Shown: piece by piece, positions 26,101 through 37,033 of the stretch | Position numbering within the stretch: position 1 is the first letter of the stretch | How the letters are laid out: each line of letters starts with the position of its first letter | NCBI GenBank assembly: GCA_037954665.1 | Contig: JBBMOL010000023.1 | Coordinates: 6,510,001 to 6,574,000 of the forward strand | Source: Laguncularia racemosa | Taxonomy: Eukaryota; Streptophyta; Magnoliopsida; Myrtales; Combretaceae | Reading direction: 5' to 3' | Length of the DNA stretch: 64,000 nucleotides | Position numbers and translations under genes: made by a program | The notes under the pieces: model-generated | Databases searched by the model: none | Told to the model about the DNA's origin: nothing | The model's input: the letters and a program-made list of their open reading frames with translations, nothing else

Positions 26101-26842
26101 AAATAGTATCCTTACGCCTGGAGATGCCCTATTAAATGGGACGATATAGATACATATATGTTCCATGTGTCGTATTATTATGTTTTTGTATATCATGTTT
26201 ATCTTCTTCTTTTTTCTTATTGACTGGATGGTAGATAATAAATATAAATAGATACAAAATAAATAAAATTAATTTTCTATTCTATTTATAGCACGAGTAT
26301 TTAATGATTGGATTGTACGGATCAAAAATCTTAAAAATAACTAAAGACAAAACTAATTAAAAAAATTCATTTTATATTATATACTATTAAGATTGTTTAA
26401 TATGTAAAAATTTATAATATTTGGGCAAATTACAATTTACTAGGAAAGATAATCTAACATATATAGATATTATTATTTCCTTAATAAAGCAAATATTAAT
26501 ACAGCTTATTAGGAAATATATATAATACAATATATATTATTATTATTTCCTTAATGAAGCAAAAGTTGGGTTTTTTCTTTTTTCCTTTTTTTTTTCCGAT
26601 GTTCTAGTAAAAAAAACAAATAATCAGTTACGACTTACTCATAATTGTGTAGATCCTATGTATTCGTATCCGTACTTGACCCTATTAATAACATCAACAG
26701 TCGACTACACCATATCTGTTTCATTTTTTTTTTTAATTTTAATAATTTTTTTTCTCTTCTACCTTTTACATATTTGGCTCTTATCGTCTCTTTAACCCCT
26801 ACTGGCCACAGACAAAACACCAAACCTATCAACGTTCACTGG
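17191..26842. other. long AT-rich intergenic region, no gene recognised
   Basis: About 9.6 kb with no supported gene, tRNA or complete mobile element. It contains poly-A/T tracts, AT microsatellites (about 23838-23852), a TTC/T-rich run (about 23521-23551), ATTT runs (24520-24540) and the 122-bp tandem pair at 20348-20591. A lower-AT patch at about 19560-19750 has a minus-strand frame open for about 60 codons, without recognised homology. Confidence 0.5.
20348..20591 (+). repeat. tandem duplication, two copies of about 122 bp
   Basis: TTGTACCAAAATTTA occurs at 20381 and 20503, and ACAACAGGG at 20461 and 20583, both 122 bases apart. The intervening AT-rich text also aligns. Confidence 0.8.
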
Positions 26843-27105
26843 ACTCTCTCTCTCTCTCTCTCGCTGTCTCTCTTATTTTCTCTCTCTCTACCCAAGTAAC
26901 GGCATATTTGGTGTTCTCTCTCTCTCACAGAACACAACACAAGACAACATCGTAGGAAAACAATCCGAAAACCAAAAACCCACATTACAAAACACTCGTA
27001 AATTTCCTTAAAGATCCCACCTTTATAGGTTTACACTGAGGTTTACTTCGTTTTTATACAACCAAACCCCTTTCCCTGCTCTGGTTTTTTCCAAAATCCA
27101 AGAAA
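26843..27105 (+). promoter_or_regulatory. CT-rich 5' leader/promoter-proximal region of the NT-C2 gene
   Basis: (CT)n tracts at about 26843-26866, 26878-26888 and 26914-26928 lie 180-260 bases upstream of the ATG, followed by an A/C-rich leader. CT/GA tracts are common around plant transcription starts and in 5' UTRs. The exact start site cannot be read. Confidence 0.5.
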
Positions 27106-30100
27106 ATGGTGGTAAGAATGATAAAGTGGCGACCTTGGCCTCCGCCACTTGTTTCAAGAAAGTACGAGTTAAAGTTAGTAGTAAACAGTCTGGAGGGAGG
27201 TGGTGATTTGGTGAGTGAAGGTGCAGAGAATGGACTCAAATGGATGGTGGAGATCAGGTGGAAAGGGACAGCTAAAGTGGCTCTAATGAGGTCTTTGAGG
27301 CGTATGCGTGTTCCTTTGAAGAGGAATTTCACTAGAGAAGAAGGGGTTAGTGAAAACGGTGTCGTGTCCTGGGATGAGGAATTCCAGAGTGTGTGTGATT
27401 TCTCAGTTTGTAAAGAGAAAGAGAGTGGTCAGGATGGTAATAATGTGTTTCTGTTTCATCCTTGGGAAGTTGGTTTTACTGTGTTTAATGTGAGTAACTC
27501 TTTACTCTTTATCTTTTTCAAATAAAAATTTTGTTTAATGTTGGCTCTTTTTCTTCTTCTTCTTCTTCTTCTTCTTCTTTTTGTGGTAATTGGATTTTGT
27601 TCAATGGTGTGCTTGGAATACGTGTGTATTTTGGCTCATGATAGAGAAGAGGACTTTGTGATGGATGAGAAGTGAAATATGTATTATTGTGGTCTTGATC
27701 CGAGCCATTATGGGTTTGGTCTTGTGTGAGCCAATATGTGGTGAAATTTTTAGTATTTCGTGATTAAATTGATATTAGGGTGGTTTGAAGATTGGAATAT
27801 TACGGGCATTTATGTGCTTTTATTGTGTGTTTTCATAAGGGGTTTACTTGCGTTTTCGTAAGGGGTTTTTGACTTGGAATTCCAATGACTGTGATTGGTG
27901 CTAGTGCTGGTAAAGTTTAGATCTATTTGTGTATACTTATTTGTTTTTGGACTTAGATGATAGTTCCTCGGTGCGAGTTCATGAATTGAATTTAAGAATG
28001 GGATGGATTGACAGATATGTTGCGGCTGTCTGATATATGTTGGTTCCCTATCCAAGAAGGGATATTGCTGGGTCCATTTTGATTCTTTGCATTAGCACAT
28101 TGATATTGATTTTTTGAAGTAAACCTTCAAAAATCCGCTATTTGTTCTTGGTAATATTTTACCTGACTTTTTTTGACGCAGACCCATATGAAGGAGTTTT
28201 CACTTTTCAGATATCTGGATATTATTGTTTAGGTGTTTCTAGTTTTGTATTTTGTGCTATATATTTTTTTTCTAACGCTTTTAATTACGAAGATGTAGGT
28301 GCAGATATAACCAAATGACATGTACATAAGCATATATGCTGTCCAAATGATTGAGGAATTTCCATATACTAATAGCAATGTTACAGGCAATGAACCAATG
28401 TTCAAAGGGCAAGGAAACAATTGTTGGAGCAGCATCTGTGAACCTTGCTGAATATGCTTCTCTGAGCGAGCAGAAAGAACATGAATTGAGTATCCCTTTG
28501 ACACCATCTGAATATATTGGAAATTCTTCTTTATCACTTATTGTAAGTATCCTCAGCTGTTGTAATGTGAATCTGTCCATTTTGATTGTTTTAATTCGTT
28601 TTTGCAAATCAATAAGTTCCATACAGGATTTTCCATTTCAACATGCAGTTTTGCTGTGTTTTGTGCAGATATCTCTTAGTTTAGTAGAGCTGCCAAGTAC
28701 CCACGAAGTGATGGACCCTGCACAGAGCCCAAATTTACACGTCGCTTCTCCATCCCCATCAAGGGAAGTCGTTTCAGCTGAAAAGGATGAGGTTTCTGCT
28801 CTTAAAGCTGGTCTTAAGAAAGTGATGAACTTCACAGAATACGTATCTACCAGAAGAGCGAAAAAGTCCTGCCAGGAGGAAGAGGGTAGTGAGGGAAAAG
28901 ATTCTGCACAGAGTGAGAATGCTGACGATGGATATCCCTTTGACTCTGATTCGTGGGAAGATTCTGATGGAGGAGAGTCAGATGAGACCAAAGACGATCT
29001 GAATGCACGGAAGTCATTCAGCTATGGCTCACTGGCACATGCAAATTGTGTCAGAGGCTCATTTTACTCCAGTTTGAGGATGAGTGAGGGAAATGAAGAC
29101 TTGATTTATTTCAGTAACCACAGATCGGATGTGGGGTCCTTGCACATTGAGGACTCAGCTGGACTTTCTAGTGAGCAATCACATTCGTACAATCCTAAAC
29201 GTGGTATACTATCTTGGAGGAAGCGGAAGCTGAACTTCAGGTCCTCAAAAGTAAAGGGAGAGCCATTGTTGAAGAAGGCTTATGCCGAGGAAGGCGGTGA
29301 TGACATTGATTTTGACCGTCGCCAGCTCAGTTCAGATGAATCACTTGCATCAGGGGTAAGAACTACTTTTTGGTCTCTTGCTCTTCATACGATTTACTTC
29401 TTCTTCTTCTTCTGTTTTATTTTTTTATTTTTTATTTTCAATATGCAGTTACCATTTCATTTACTTCATGACTCTAATTCTTTGAGAACATGTAAAGTAA
29501 TAATGGAAAATTTTTAATTAAACCAAAAGAAAGATAATCAGAGTTTTTTCCCTAACAAAATTAGGTGTGACCTTGATCGTTTTCCCAAAATAGTCAATGG
29601 TAATAGGTGGTCTTTAACTATCCATAGTAGCTGACAAGATCTATTTTATTTTTCTCAGTGGTATAGGATAGATGAAGATTCATCTGCACATTGCTCTTCA
29701 GCATCTGAATTTGGAGATGATAATTTTGCTGTTGGTAGCTGGGAGAAAAAGGAAATAATTAGCCGTGATGGGCATATGAAGCTTCAAACTGAGGTTTTCT
29801 TTGCTTCTATTGATCAAAGGAGTGAGCAGGCTGCAGGTGAGAGTGCATGTACTGTTTTAGTTGCTGTAATTGCTGATTGGTTTCAGACAAACCCAAACTT
29901 GATGCCGATCAAGTCCCAGTTTGATAGTTTGATTAGGGATGGATCATTAGCATGGAGAAATTTATGTGAGAATGAAACATACAGGAAACAATTTCCTGAC
30001 AAGCATTTTGACCTTGACACTGTTCTAGAAGCCAGAATACATCCTATATCTGTTGATTCCGACAAGTCCTTTGTTGGGTTTTTCATTCCAGAATGCATGG

Positions 30101-30768
30101 GTGAAGGGAAATTTGACTTTTTGAATGGTGCTATGTCTTTTGATGAAATATGGGATCAGATCACCCGTGCTGAGTCGGAAAGTGAACCTTGCATATACAT
30201 CGTGAGTTGGAATGACCATTTTTTTGTCCTCAAGGTCGAATCAGATGCTTACTACATAATTGACACGCTAGGAGAGAGACTCCATGAGGGTTGTACTCAG
30301 GCCTACATCTTGAAGTTTGACCATGAAACATCAATCAGCAAAGTCCCAACTGCTGAGCAATCATCTGGTGCAACAGCCAATGATCAGGAAATGCCAACAT
30401 CAATGGGTGAACCCAAGACCCCATCAAATGAGCAGGTCAGTTCTAATGAGGGCTCAGTCACTGCAGGGACTATTGCGAATAAACTTGATGAGCCTTTTGA
30501 AGACGATGCAGCAGTTGAGACTCTCTTTCAGGGAAAAGAGGCTTGCAAGGAATACATAAAGAACTTCTTGGCTGCAATTCCAATTAGGGAATTGCAGGAA
30601 GATATGAGAAAAGGATTGACTGCATCGAAACCCCCCCAACTCCGATTACAGATTGAGTTCCACTACACAAGGTTCTTTCAGCCATCTGACATGACTGCTG
30701 CAGTGGTGCAAGCAGTAGGAGAAAATGCATGCAACTTTCAATCTGCAACAGTGGTGTCAGTTGCTTAG
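27106..30768 (+). CDS. NT-C2 (EEIG1/EHBP1-type) domain protein, 778 residues, four exons
   Basis: Exons are 27106-27489, 28387-28542, 28669-29355 and 29659-30768. All donors are GT (GTGAGT, GTAAGT, GTAAG, GTAAG), all acceptors AG, and every intron is phase 0. Residues 1-180 form the NT-C2 domain: MVVRMIKWRPWPP, then WMVEIRWKG, VSWDEEF, HPWEVGFTVFN across the first junction, and GAASVNLAEYA. This C2-like fold in the EEIG1/EHBP1 group is thought to bind membranes or phospholipids. Residues about 200-410 (exon 3) are acidic, Ser-rich and probably disordered. The C-terminal exon is a conserved region of this plant family (FFASIDQRSEQAAGESAC, then CIYIVSWNDHFFVLKVE with YYIIDTLGERL), followed by an acidic linker and a helical end (ACKEYIKNFLAAIPIREL). 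The ATG lies in frame just upstream of the conserved start. Family members of similar length exist in other plants; their biochemical role is poorly known. No disabling change is seen. Confidence 0.93.
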
Positions 30769-31100
30769 AAACTAATTGTCAAAATGTAAAGGGTGAGCTT
30801 ACTAACTTGTTTCACTTCTGGAGTTAACTTGTAAGATGTGAAGCTAATGACATAGGGAACTCATTTTGAGCTTCTGGAATTGGGGTAGAGAGATTTGTCT
30901 TTTTGGCCGTAGTGTTATTTCCTGTATAGGTCTTTTTTGTCCAGTGTGTCATAGTTTTGTATTTTATGGGTATTCTTTAGTTAGAGGTGTACTATGAAAA
31001 TGAAAGTGAATTTCTCTTTCCTATAACATTTGTAACTACTTGCAACTTGCAAAGCAAATGTCTATTGGAAAGTAAAAATCTTGGGGAGAAGCTCTTGTAA
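30769..31100 (+). other. probable 3' UTR of the NT-C2 gene
   Basis: T-rich DNA after the stop with TTTGT-type elements and an AATGAAA near 31000, typical of plant 3' UTRs. The cleavage site cannot be placed. Confidence 0.45.
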
Positions 31101-33639
31101 TTTTTGGGTCCATTTTGTTATAGTAGTAAATTTTCATGTGGTTTGATTATGGCACCTAGTCTGTAGTCCAATCTTTATCACATAAACTCGTGATGAAATC
31201 AAACTCTGGTTTTAAGAAGGGTATCCCGTAATGATGTCTACTTTTGAAGGATGTGAACATGATGAGATTCTTTTTTTAAGTTTTTCTTTGAAGAAATCTA
31301 CAGCCAAACGTTGTTAAGAAAGCTAACATCCCTGAGTTGGGTTGGAAAAAAGGAGGAATGAAGGGTCAATTCTAAGAAAAAGAATACTTGGATACAGAAC
31401 GCATTCGCCACGTTATTAGCATTACAATCCCTTTTTTTGTTAATTTCACGAAATTCAATTTGATCTTATAGTGTAGATCATAAAATGCTTACTGGTTGTT
31501 CCAATTCTGTCGAATCCTATTCCACACTCCTATTGGTAAATAAATAATACTAGGAGGATTCTAAAAATAAAATAAAATAGAGCTAGCAAATGATCAATTG
31601 AAAGACACGAGTAAAACAATTGATATTGAAAGACTTAAAATTTTTTTCTTGTGTATCATTTGTGGGTCTAACAGAATTCATAGGTATAGAAAGAAGTAGT
31701 ATCAAATAAAAGATCAAATAAGATCGTATTATTAATCTAATTTTCAAATGCAAGGGTTTACTTCGCGTCTCAAATGCTCTCTTATTTCGTTTGTTTTTAA
31801 TTTATATAACTGCCCCTTTATAATATCCCATTATCATTTGATAAAGAGCCATATTTTTCTACTAACTTGGTAAGACAACTATTATAGTTTAAAATTTAAA
31901 TTTTAAAGTAATTTCACTTTAAAAGAAAGCACATATACTGTGGACGTATGCTCTGCTAGAAAGAGCAAATTGGAGTCAATGAAACCACCAACTAGCCAAA
32001 CAAGACTGGCTATGGGTGTTCCATAATAGCTTTATAAACCCGTTGCGTTGAGCACTTGTTATCAAACTCAAGCATATTCGAGGTTGTCATGAGCATACGC
32101 TACTTGCTTTTGAGTTTTGAATAATGGCCACGCCCTATGTCATTATACAAGGATTCTTCATGCTGCCGTAATTAACACCACGCTGATATCAGTATAGGAA
32201 TGAGGTATCTCTCATACTTGAGAAGGTTCAGTTCGGTACACTCATTGTATCAGCAAATGATTAGTCTCAGTCAATACTGATGATTATGATTATTCTCCAG
32301 CCAAAGTAGCACTTTGGTAGGACCGATTCCCAACTTTAAGGCCTACATGTTTTAGTCAAAACGCCTATCACTTAGATTTTACAAAATATTGAGCTAAATA
32401 TTGTGATGAAGCAGCAGCGTGAAGGCATGATCAACACATTCAAGTACAGCATAAATTATAGTTTTAAGTAATAAGGGCCTCTTTAACGAATGTTTTAACA
32501 GTGCTAAAGAAAACTTTTTGCATTTTTCAATAATAAATACTGGACATCGATTGACATATTTCGAGTAAAAAATGGTCCCCGGTCAAAAGGGAAGGTTCAA
32601 TCACTTCCCGTCTTGACGTTCTCAACTGTGTATTTACACATGATGATATGTGGCTCACATATGTCATTAACTTTTGTTCATGTGGAGAGAAGACACATGA
32701 CATAGCTCTTTGAAAGTAGGTAGCGGCCGGGCACTGCATGGCTGTAACTTGTAGGGTTAATAATTATTAATACGATGTAACATGAGATAAAATGTAATAC
32801 AATTAAAAATATTATTAACTTGTAGTGACTTGTGAACTCAGCATGATGATGATGATGACGACGACAACAAATGTGGCAATGGTATTAAAAGTTGTTGAAA
32901 TTGGAAGGCATCATGATTCATGCATCTCAGGCTTCAATTACATTATGAGTTACGACCACATCTTTTGGTATCATTTTGTTGAAACGGGAAACCAAGTGTC
33001 ACGAAAGTTTATCGTTTGATCCTTCAGCTCCTGCAATATTAACCACCAGCTATATGCATGTCATGGTCACGATCACAAGTGAAAGAGAGTTTGCAGAAAA
33101 GCTACCAGTCTTGTCCACTTTATCCTAACTTTACCCAAAAAATAATAAATAAATACATAAAACAAAATTCAGAATTAGAAAGAGAAAGATGAGAGAGAAA
33201 ACGAAAAAGAAAAAGCCGGGATGACACTGCAGTTTTGGCCATCTGATGGGACTTGGACCACACCGTGGTAATAAAACTGACATATAAGATCCGACCGTGA
33301 CATAGCTTCGTTAATAAGTTGGAAGGGTCCTTCAAGCCTCGAAGTGAGGTCTTTACGTCATATGATTAAAAGCTTCATCATGAAGCATAAGTAAACCACA
33401 AGGTAAGGTGCAAAAAGCTTAAGTTTATACAAAGCCTAATTAATTAACTCTGTAAAATGTTTAAAAGAAAGTGATGAAGTGCGTACGAATAGCGTAATTA
33501 CCCAATAACAATGCTCGAAGCCCTGATCCACAAATCCGCATAAGAGCTTGTTGTGTTTATGTAATAAATTTACAGGAGACTTTGTTGTAAAATAGCATTT
33601 AGGTAAGTAAAAAAAAAAAAAGAAATAGCTAAATCGAGT
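31101..33639. other. intergenic, no gene recognised
   Basis: Parts (about 31950-32340 and 32560-33350) are less AT-rich than the surroundings, but every frame is short and nothing matches a known family. They may be regulatory or old transposon DNA. A GAT/GAC trinucleotide run lies at about 32842-32867. Confidence 0.4.
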
Positions 33640-33740
33640 TCATTATGTTTTCAGCACGTTCTACTTTGTATTTTCTTCGTGCAACTTTTTTCCGATTACA
33701 TTTATTAGGATTTGACTTTCATTAACTCAAAAACTCCCCC
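33640..33740 (+). mobile_element. fragment of a copia LTR
   Basis: TTTGTATTTTCTTCGTGC, TTCCGATTACATTTATTAGG and GACTTTCATTA match, in order and spacing, the copia LTR at 43580-43645 (TTTGTATTTTCTTGGTGCC, TTCCTATTACACGTATTAG, GTCTTTTCATTA). A further LTR part resumes at about 42250 beyond the gypsy element, so these may be two pieces of one interrupted LTR. Confidence 0.5.
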
Positions 33741-34264
33741 CCTTCTTTCCCTCCTTCCTCCAAACTATATTTTGAACAATTTGGTTCAAATTCTTAATAA
33801 ACTGAATTAATTTTAATAATTTGAGATTGTAAGATGAATCATTCCAAATATAATTTTTTTTTGTTTAGTTTTATTCAAAACGCCTTAAAAACATTTTACT
33901 ATAATTGATAATATTAATAATCACGCAATTTTTCGACCAAATATTGATATTTAAATTTTGAAACATTATATGAGGATTAAAGTCACATAACATTATATCG
34001 TGTGATATTACATCTTTGGTGAAAATAAAGGCATATAGATTCACTTAAAAAATGAGAGACAAAAATAAAGGAAAAGTAGTAAACTCTAAAGGTTGAACAA
34101 ATGAGAGATAATGAAAAAGAAAAGATAAATAGTATTAAACCAAAATGTCGATAAGGTTTAAAACTAGAAAATGTCGTCTATTTTTTTATTTTTAAATAAG
34201 AAGCAACTGTATTCAAGTTCAAACAATTTGGTTTGATTTTATTTAATGATCAACCTTATATATA

Positions 34265-34269
34265 TATAC
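34265..34269 (+). repeat. gypsy target-site duplication, left (TATAC)
   Basis: TATAC matches 42245-42249 just after the right LTR. The left flank is a TA run, so a chance match is possible. Confidence 0.55.
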
Positions 34270-36047
34270 CATAATTATGAAATTTTAATTATTCATTTAA
34301 TTATAAAATATATATTGTCACAAAGAACAAAGGATAGGGATGGTAATTTTAGAATATTTAAGGGATAAATATGTCTTTTCACAAGTAGAGCATAAATACT
34401 TTGTAATAACCCTAGGTCTCCTCTTTTCACTTTATCAGTAATCACATAGTGACAAGCAGGAAAAGGAGGAGACGCTCTAGTCAAAAACCTTAAAGACGAA
34501 AGGTAAGAAAATCCTATACAAGTTTCAAATTCGGTTAGTAGATTTTTAATGCATTGGTATAAGCTTAGGAATAGAAAGGATTACGTTTTGGAGGAATTGA
34601 AGTAATAGAAATAGGGTTCGTGGAATTTTCGAAAGTATCACGGCCTCCCAACATGGTCATATTTCGACTGTGTTGAAATGGAAAGGTGCATCGAGAGATA
34701 TACGACCTCCCAACATGATCGTATTTCGACCGTGTTGAAATGGAAAGGTGCACTGAGAGATACACGGCCACCCAACATGGTCGTGTTTCGACCATGTCAA
34801 GCAAGGCAACACGGCCTCCAAATACGATCGTGCTTAAACCATGTTGAAACTAAGTTTTCACCGAGAGATACACGACCCCTAACACGGTCGTGCTTTAGCT
34901 CGTGTTGAGCAACATGGTCCTCAACATGACCGTGTTGAATAGAGTATAATATAATTATATGTTTATTTAACTTCGATTTAAACTAATTTCCACACAACCT
35001 AGATAACTAGTAAGGCCTTAGAGAAATTAAATGAATAGGATTAAGGAAATTAAGAATGATATTGATCTTAGATTGAAAACTAAGAAGAGCATATGTGTAC
35101 AGATTTCTAGTTAGGATAAGTCTAAGACCGGGAAGTACTTAAGGCCGGGATTTAAGGTATGTGTAACTTGTGTGCTATTTTGTATTTGTTTACGTTAGTA
35201 CAAGTATTTGAAATTGATTAAGTGAATGATTCGGTTTAAGTGTTTAAGTGATATGCTGTGTGTGCTTGGCTTGGTCTAGGGGCTTGTAGTGGCAAATTCC
35301 TAGGAAGCACCCCAATGATCCTTATGTGATGTTGTCTCAAGTGGAGTCGTCCTTGGAAATGATCTAGGTTAGATATTGTTCAAGTGTTTATACATGGGTG
35401 TGGGGCCTATAGTGGCAGTTCTCATCACCAAGTTTAAGTGTTTAAGTGGATATGGGTGTAGGGCCTGTAGTGGTAGTTCCCATCACCAAGTCATGCTCCA
35501 ATGTATTAAGTGTGTTAAGGGGGTTATGAGTACTCTATTGTTTGCTTGTGGACTAAAATTATATTATGAAATGATTGTCTGTATTTAAGTTTTGCATGGT
35601 GTGTGTAATACTCATTTATGTTTGTCATGTGTATGTGTTTGTATTATACGTACTGGGCATTAGCTCATCCTTCGAGGAATCATTTTTAGATGCAGGTGTT
35701 ATGGGAGATGAGAACTTAGAAGATGACTTGAGTTTAGCTAAACAATAGAGAGAGGAAGACGAAGAGTACCATTATTATTATGGTGATTAAGGTTTAGGAA
35801 GAATTATGATGTTTAACTGTAATAGATAGTATCTGTTGAGAATTGTTGTTTTTGGTATTTAAAGACTTCCACTGCATTAGATGTATATGATTCAAGTTAT
35901 TATTTAAATTTTGAGGTTATATAGAATGCTTTTATTATAGGAGTTATGGGTTAAAATATATTAAAGTTGTTTTAGAGCCTTAACGTGTTCTTGTGAGATA
36001 AGGACACATGGCGGGCAGTAGTTTGACCCGGGTTTTGGGGCGTTACA
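34270..36047 (+). repeat. gypsy 5' LTR
   Basis: It aligns with 40404-42244 from ATGAAATTTTAATTAT through TATTGTCACAAAGAACAAAG and the TATA-like region (34391) to the CACATGG...GTTACA end. The initial TGT of the right LTR appears lost here. Confidence 0.9.
34640..34940 (+). repeat. palindromic/tandem ACACGG-CGTGTT units in the 5' LTR
   Basis: Several diverged units of about 60 bases each pair a 'CGGCC(T/A)CCCAACATGGTCGT' box with 'TTTCGACCGTGTTGAAATGG' and a spacer 'AAAGGTGCA(C/T)(T/C)GAGAGATA'. Boxes such as ACACGGTCGTG and CACGACC can form short hairpins. The right LTR has fewer units (about 40915-41185). Confidence 0.8.
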
Positions 36048-36054
36048 GCTTAGG

Positions 36055-36066
36055 TGGTATCAGAGC
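36055..36066 (+). other. gypsy primer-binding site (initiator tRNA-Met type)
   Basis: TGGTATCAGAGC, seven bases after the 5' LTR end, is complementary to the 3' end of plant initiator tRNA-Met. It would prime minus-strand synthesis. Confidence 0.92.
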
Positions 36067-36371
36067 TCTAAGTTATATGATCTTTAGAGATTTAAGTTTG
36101 AATCTATAAAGAATAGGTCCAAGATCCTTATGAATTAAGTTTTGATTTGTAAAGCATAGGTTATTGATCCCGAAGAGCTTAGGCATTGATCTTTAGCACT
36201 AGTGATGATCAATAGACATAAGTTTTAAACAATAGAGTCTAAGATATGATCTTTAGAATGATTAAGCACATGATCTGTAAGATAGTGAGACATGAAGATA
36301 GTAGGTAAAATATGAAACTGACCTTGATTAATACTAACATAAGTAGATCTGGTTGTTTCTTCTTAAACAGA

Positions 36372-37023
36372 ATGCCTCTAAGAAGAATTACCAAATCAGG
36401 AATTGGAAGGGGTGTTAGGCGTGATAACCCCAATGAGGAGGAACCTCAATACCCACAACAACAAGGGAAAAGAGGTCAGATGGCTGAAGAGATAGTCCAA
36501 CTATTGCATACTATGAATCACCTGGTGAGACTACTGGCATAACAACACTAAGCACTTAATGTCCCATAACACAAGAATGCCAATGAACCCATTAGCTTTG
36601 ATAGGTTCATAAGAGTGGCTAAGGAATTTAACCCCAGAGTGGATGACCCAATTGAGGTTGAGGATTGGGTACAAGAGATTGAGAAAACCTTTGCTGCCTT
36701 CCAGATACTAGAAAATAAGAAGGTGAATTATGCTACATTCATGTTGAAGGGAATTGCAGCAAAATGGTGGGCTTCGGTTCTTAGACTTGTAGGGGAGTCA
36801 ATGAATTGGGCATTGTTTAAGGAGCTGTTTTATCGAAGATACTTCCCTAACAGCTCCAGAGATAGAATGGAGAACGATTACTACAATTGCGAATAGGGGA
36901 ATCGAACAATTGAAGAGTATGAGGTAGAGCCGAATCACCTCATTCAGTTCCTTCTTGAAAATGTATGCAATGATGACAGGTCTAGAGCCAGAAGGTTCCT
37001 GAGAGGAATGGAATTAGACCTAT
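36372..37023 (+). pseudogene. gypsy gag, interrupted and truncated
   Basis: It starts MPLRRITKSG near 36372. One frame carries the retrotransposon gag core (IEVEDWVQEIEKTF, MLKGIAAKWWASV, FKELFYRRYFP, RRFLRGMELDL). In-frame stops occur at 36540, 36894 and 37021. The CCHC zinc knuckle expected next is absent: protease sequence begins within about 30 bases. This indicates an internal deletion joining gag to pol. Confidence 0.88.
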
Positions 37024-37033
37024 AACTTGCAGT

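Noticed and set aside
28638..28991. 117-codon minus-strand frame
   Set aside because: It is antisense to exon 3 of the NT-C2 gene.
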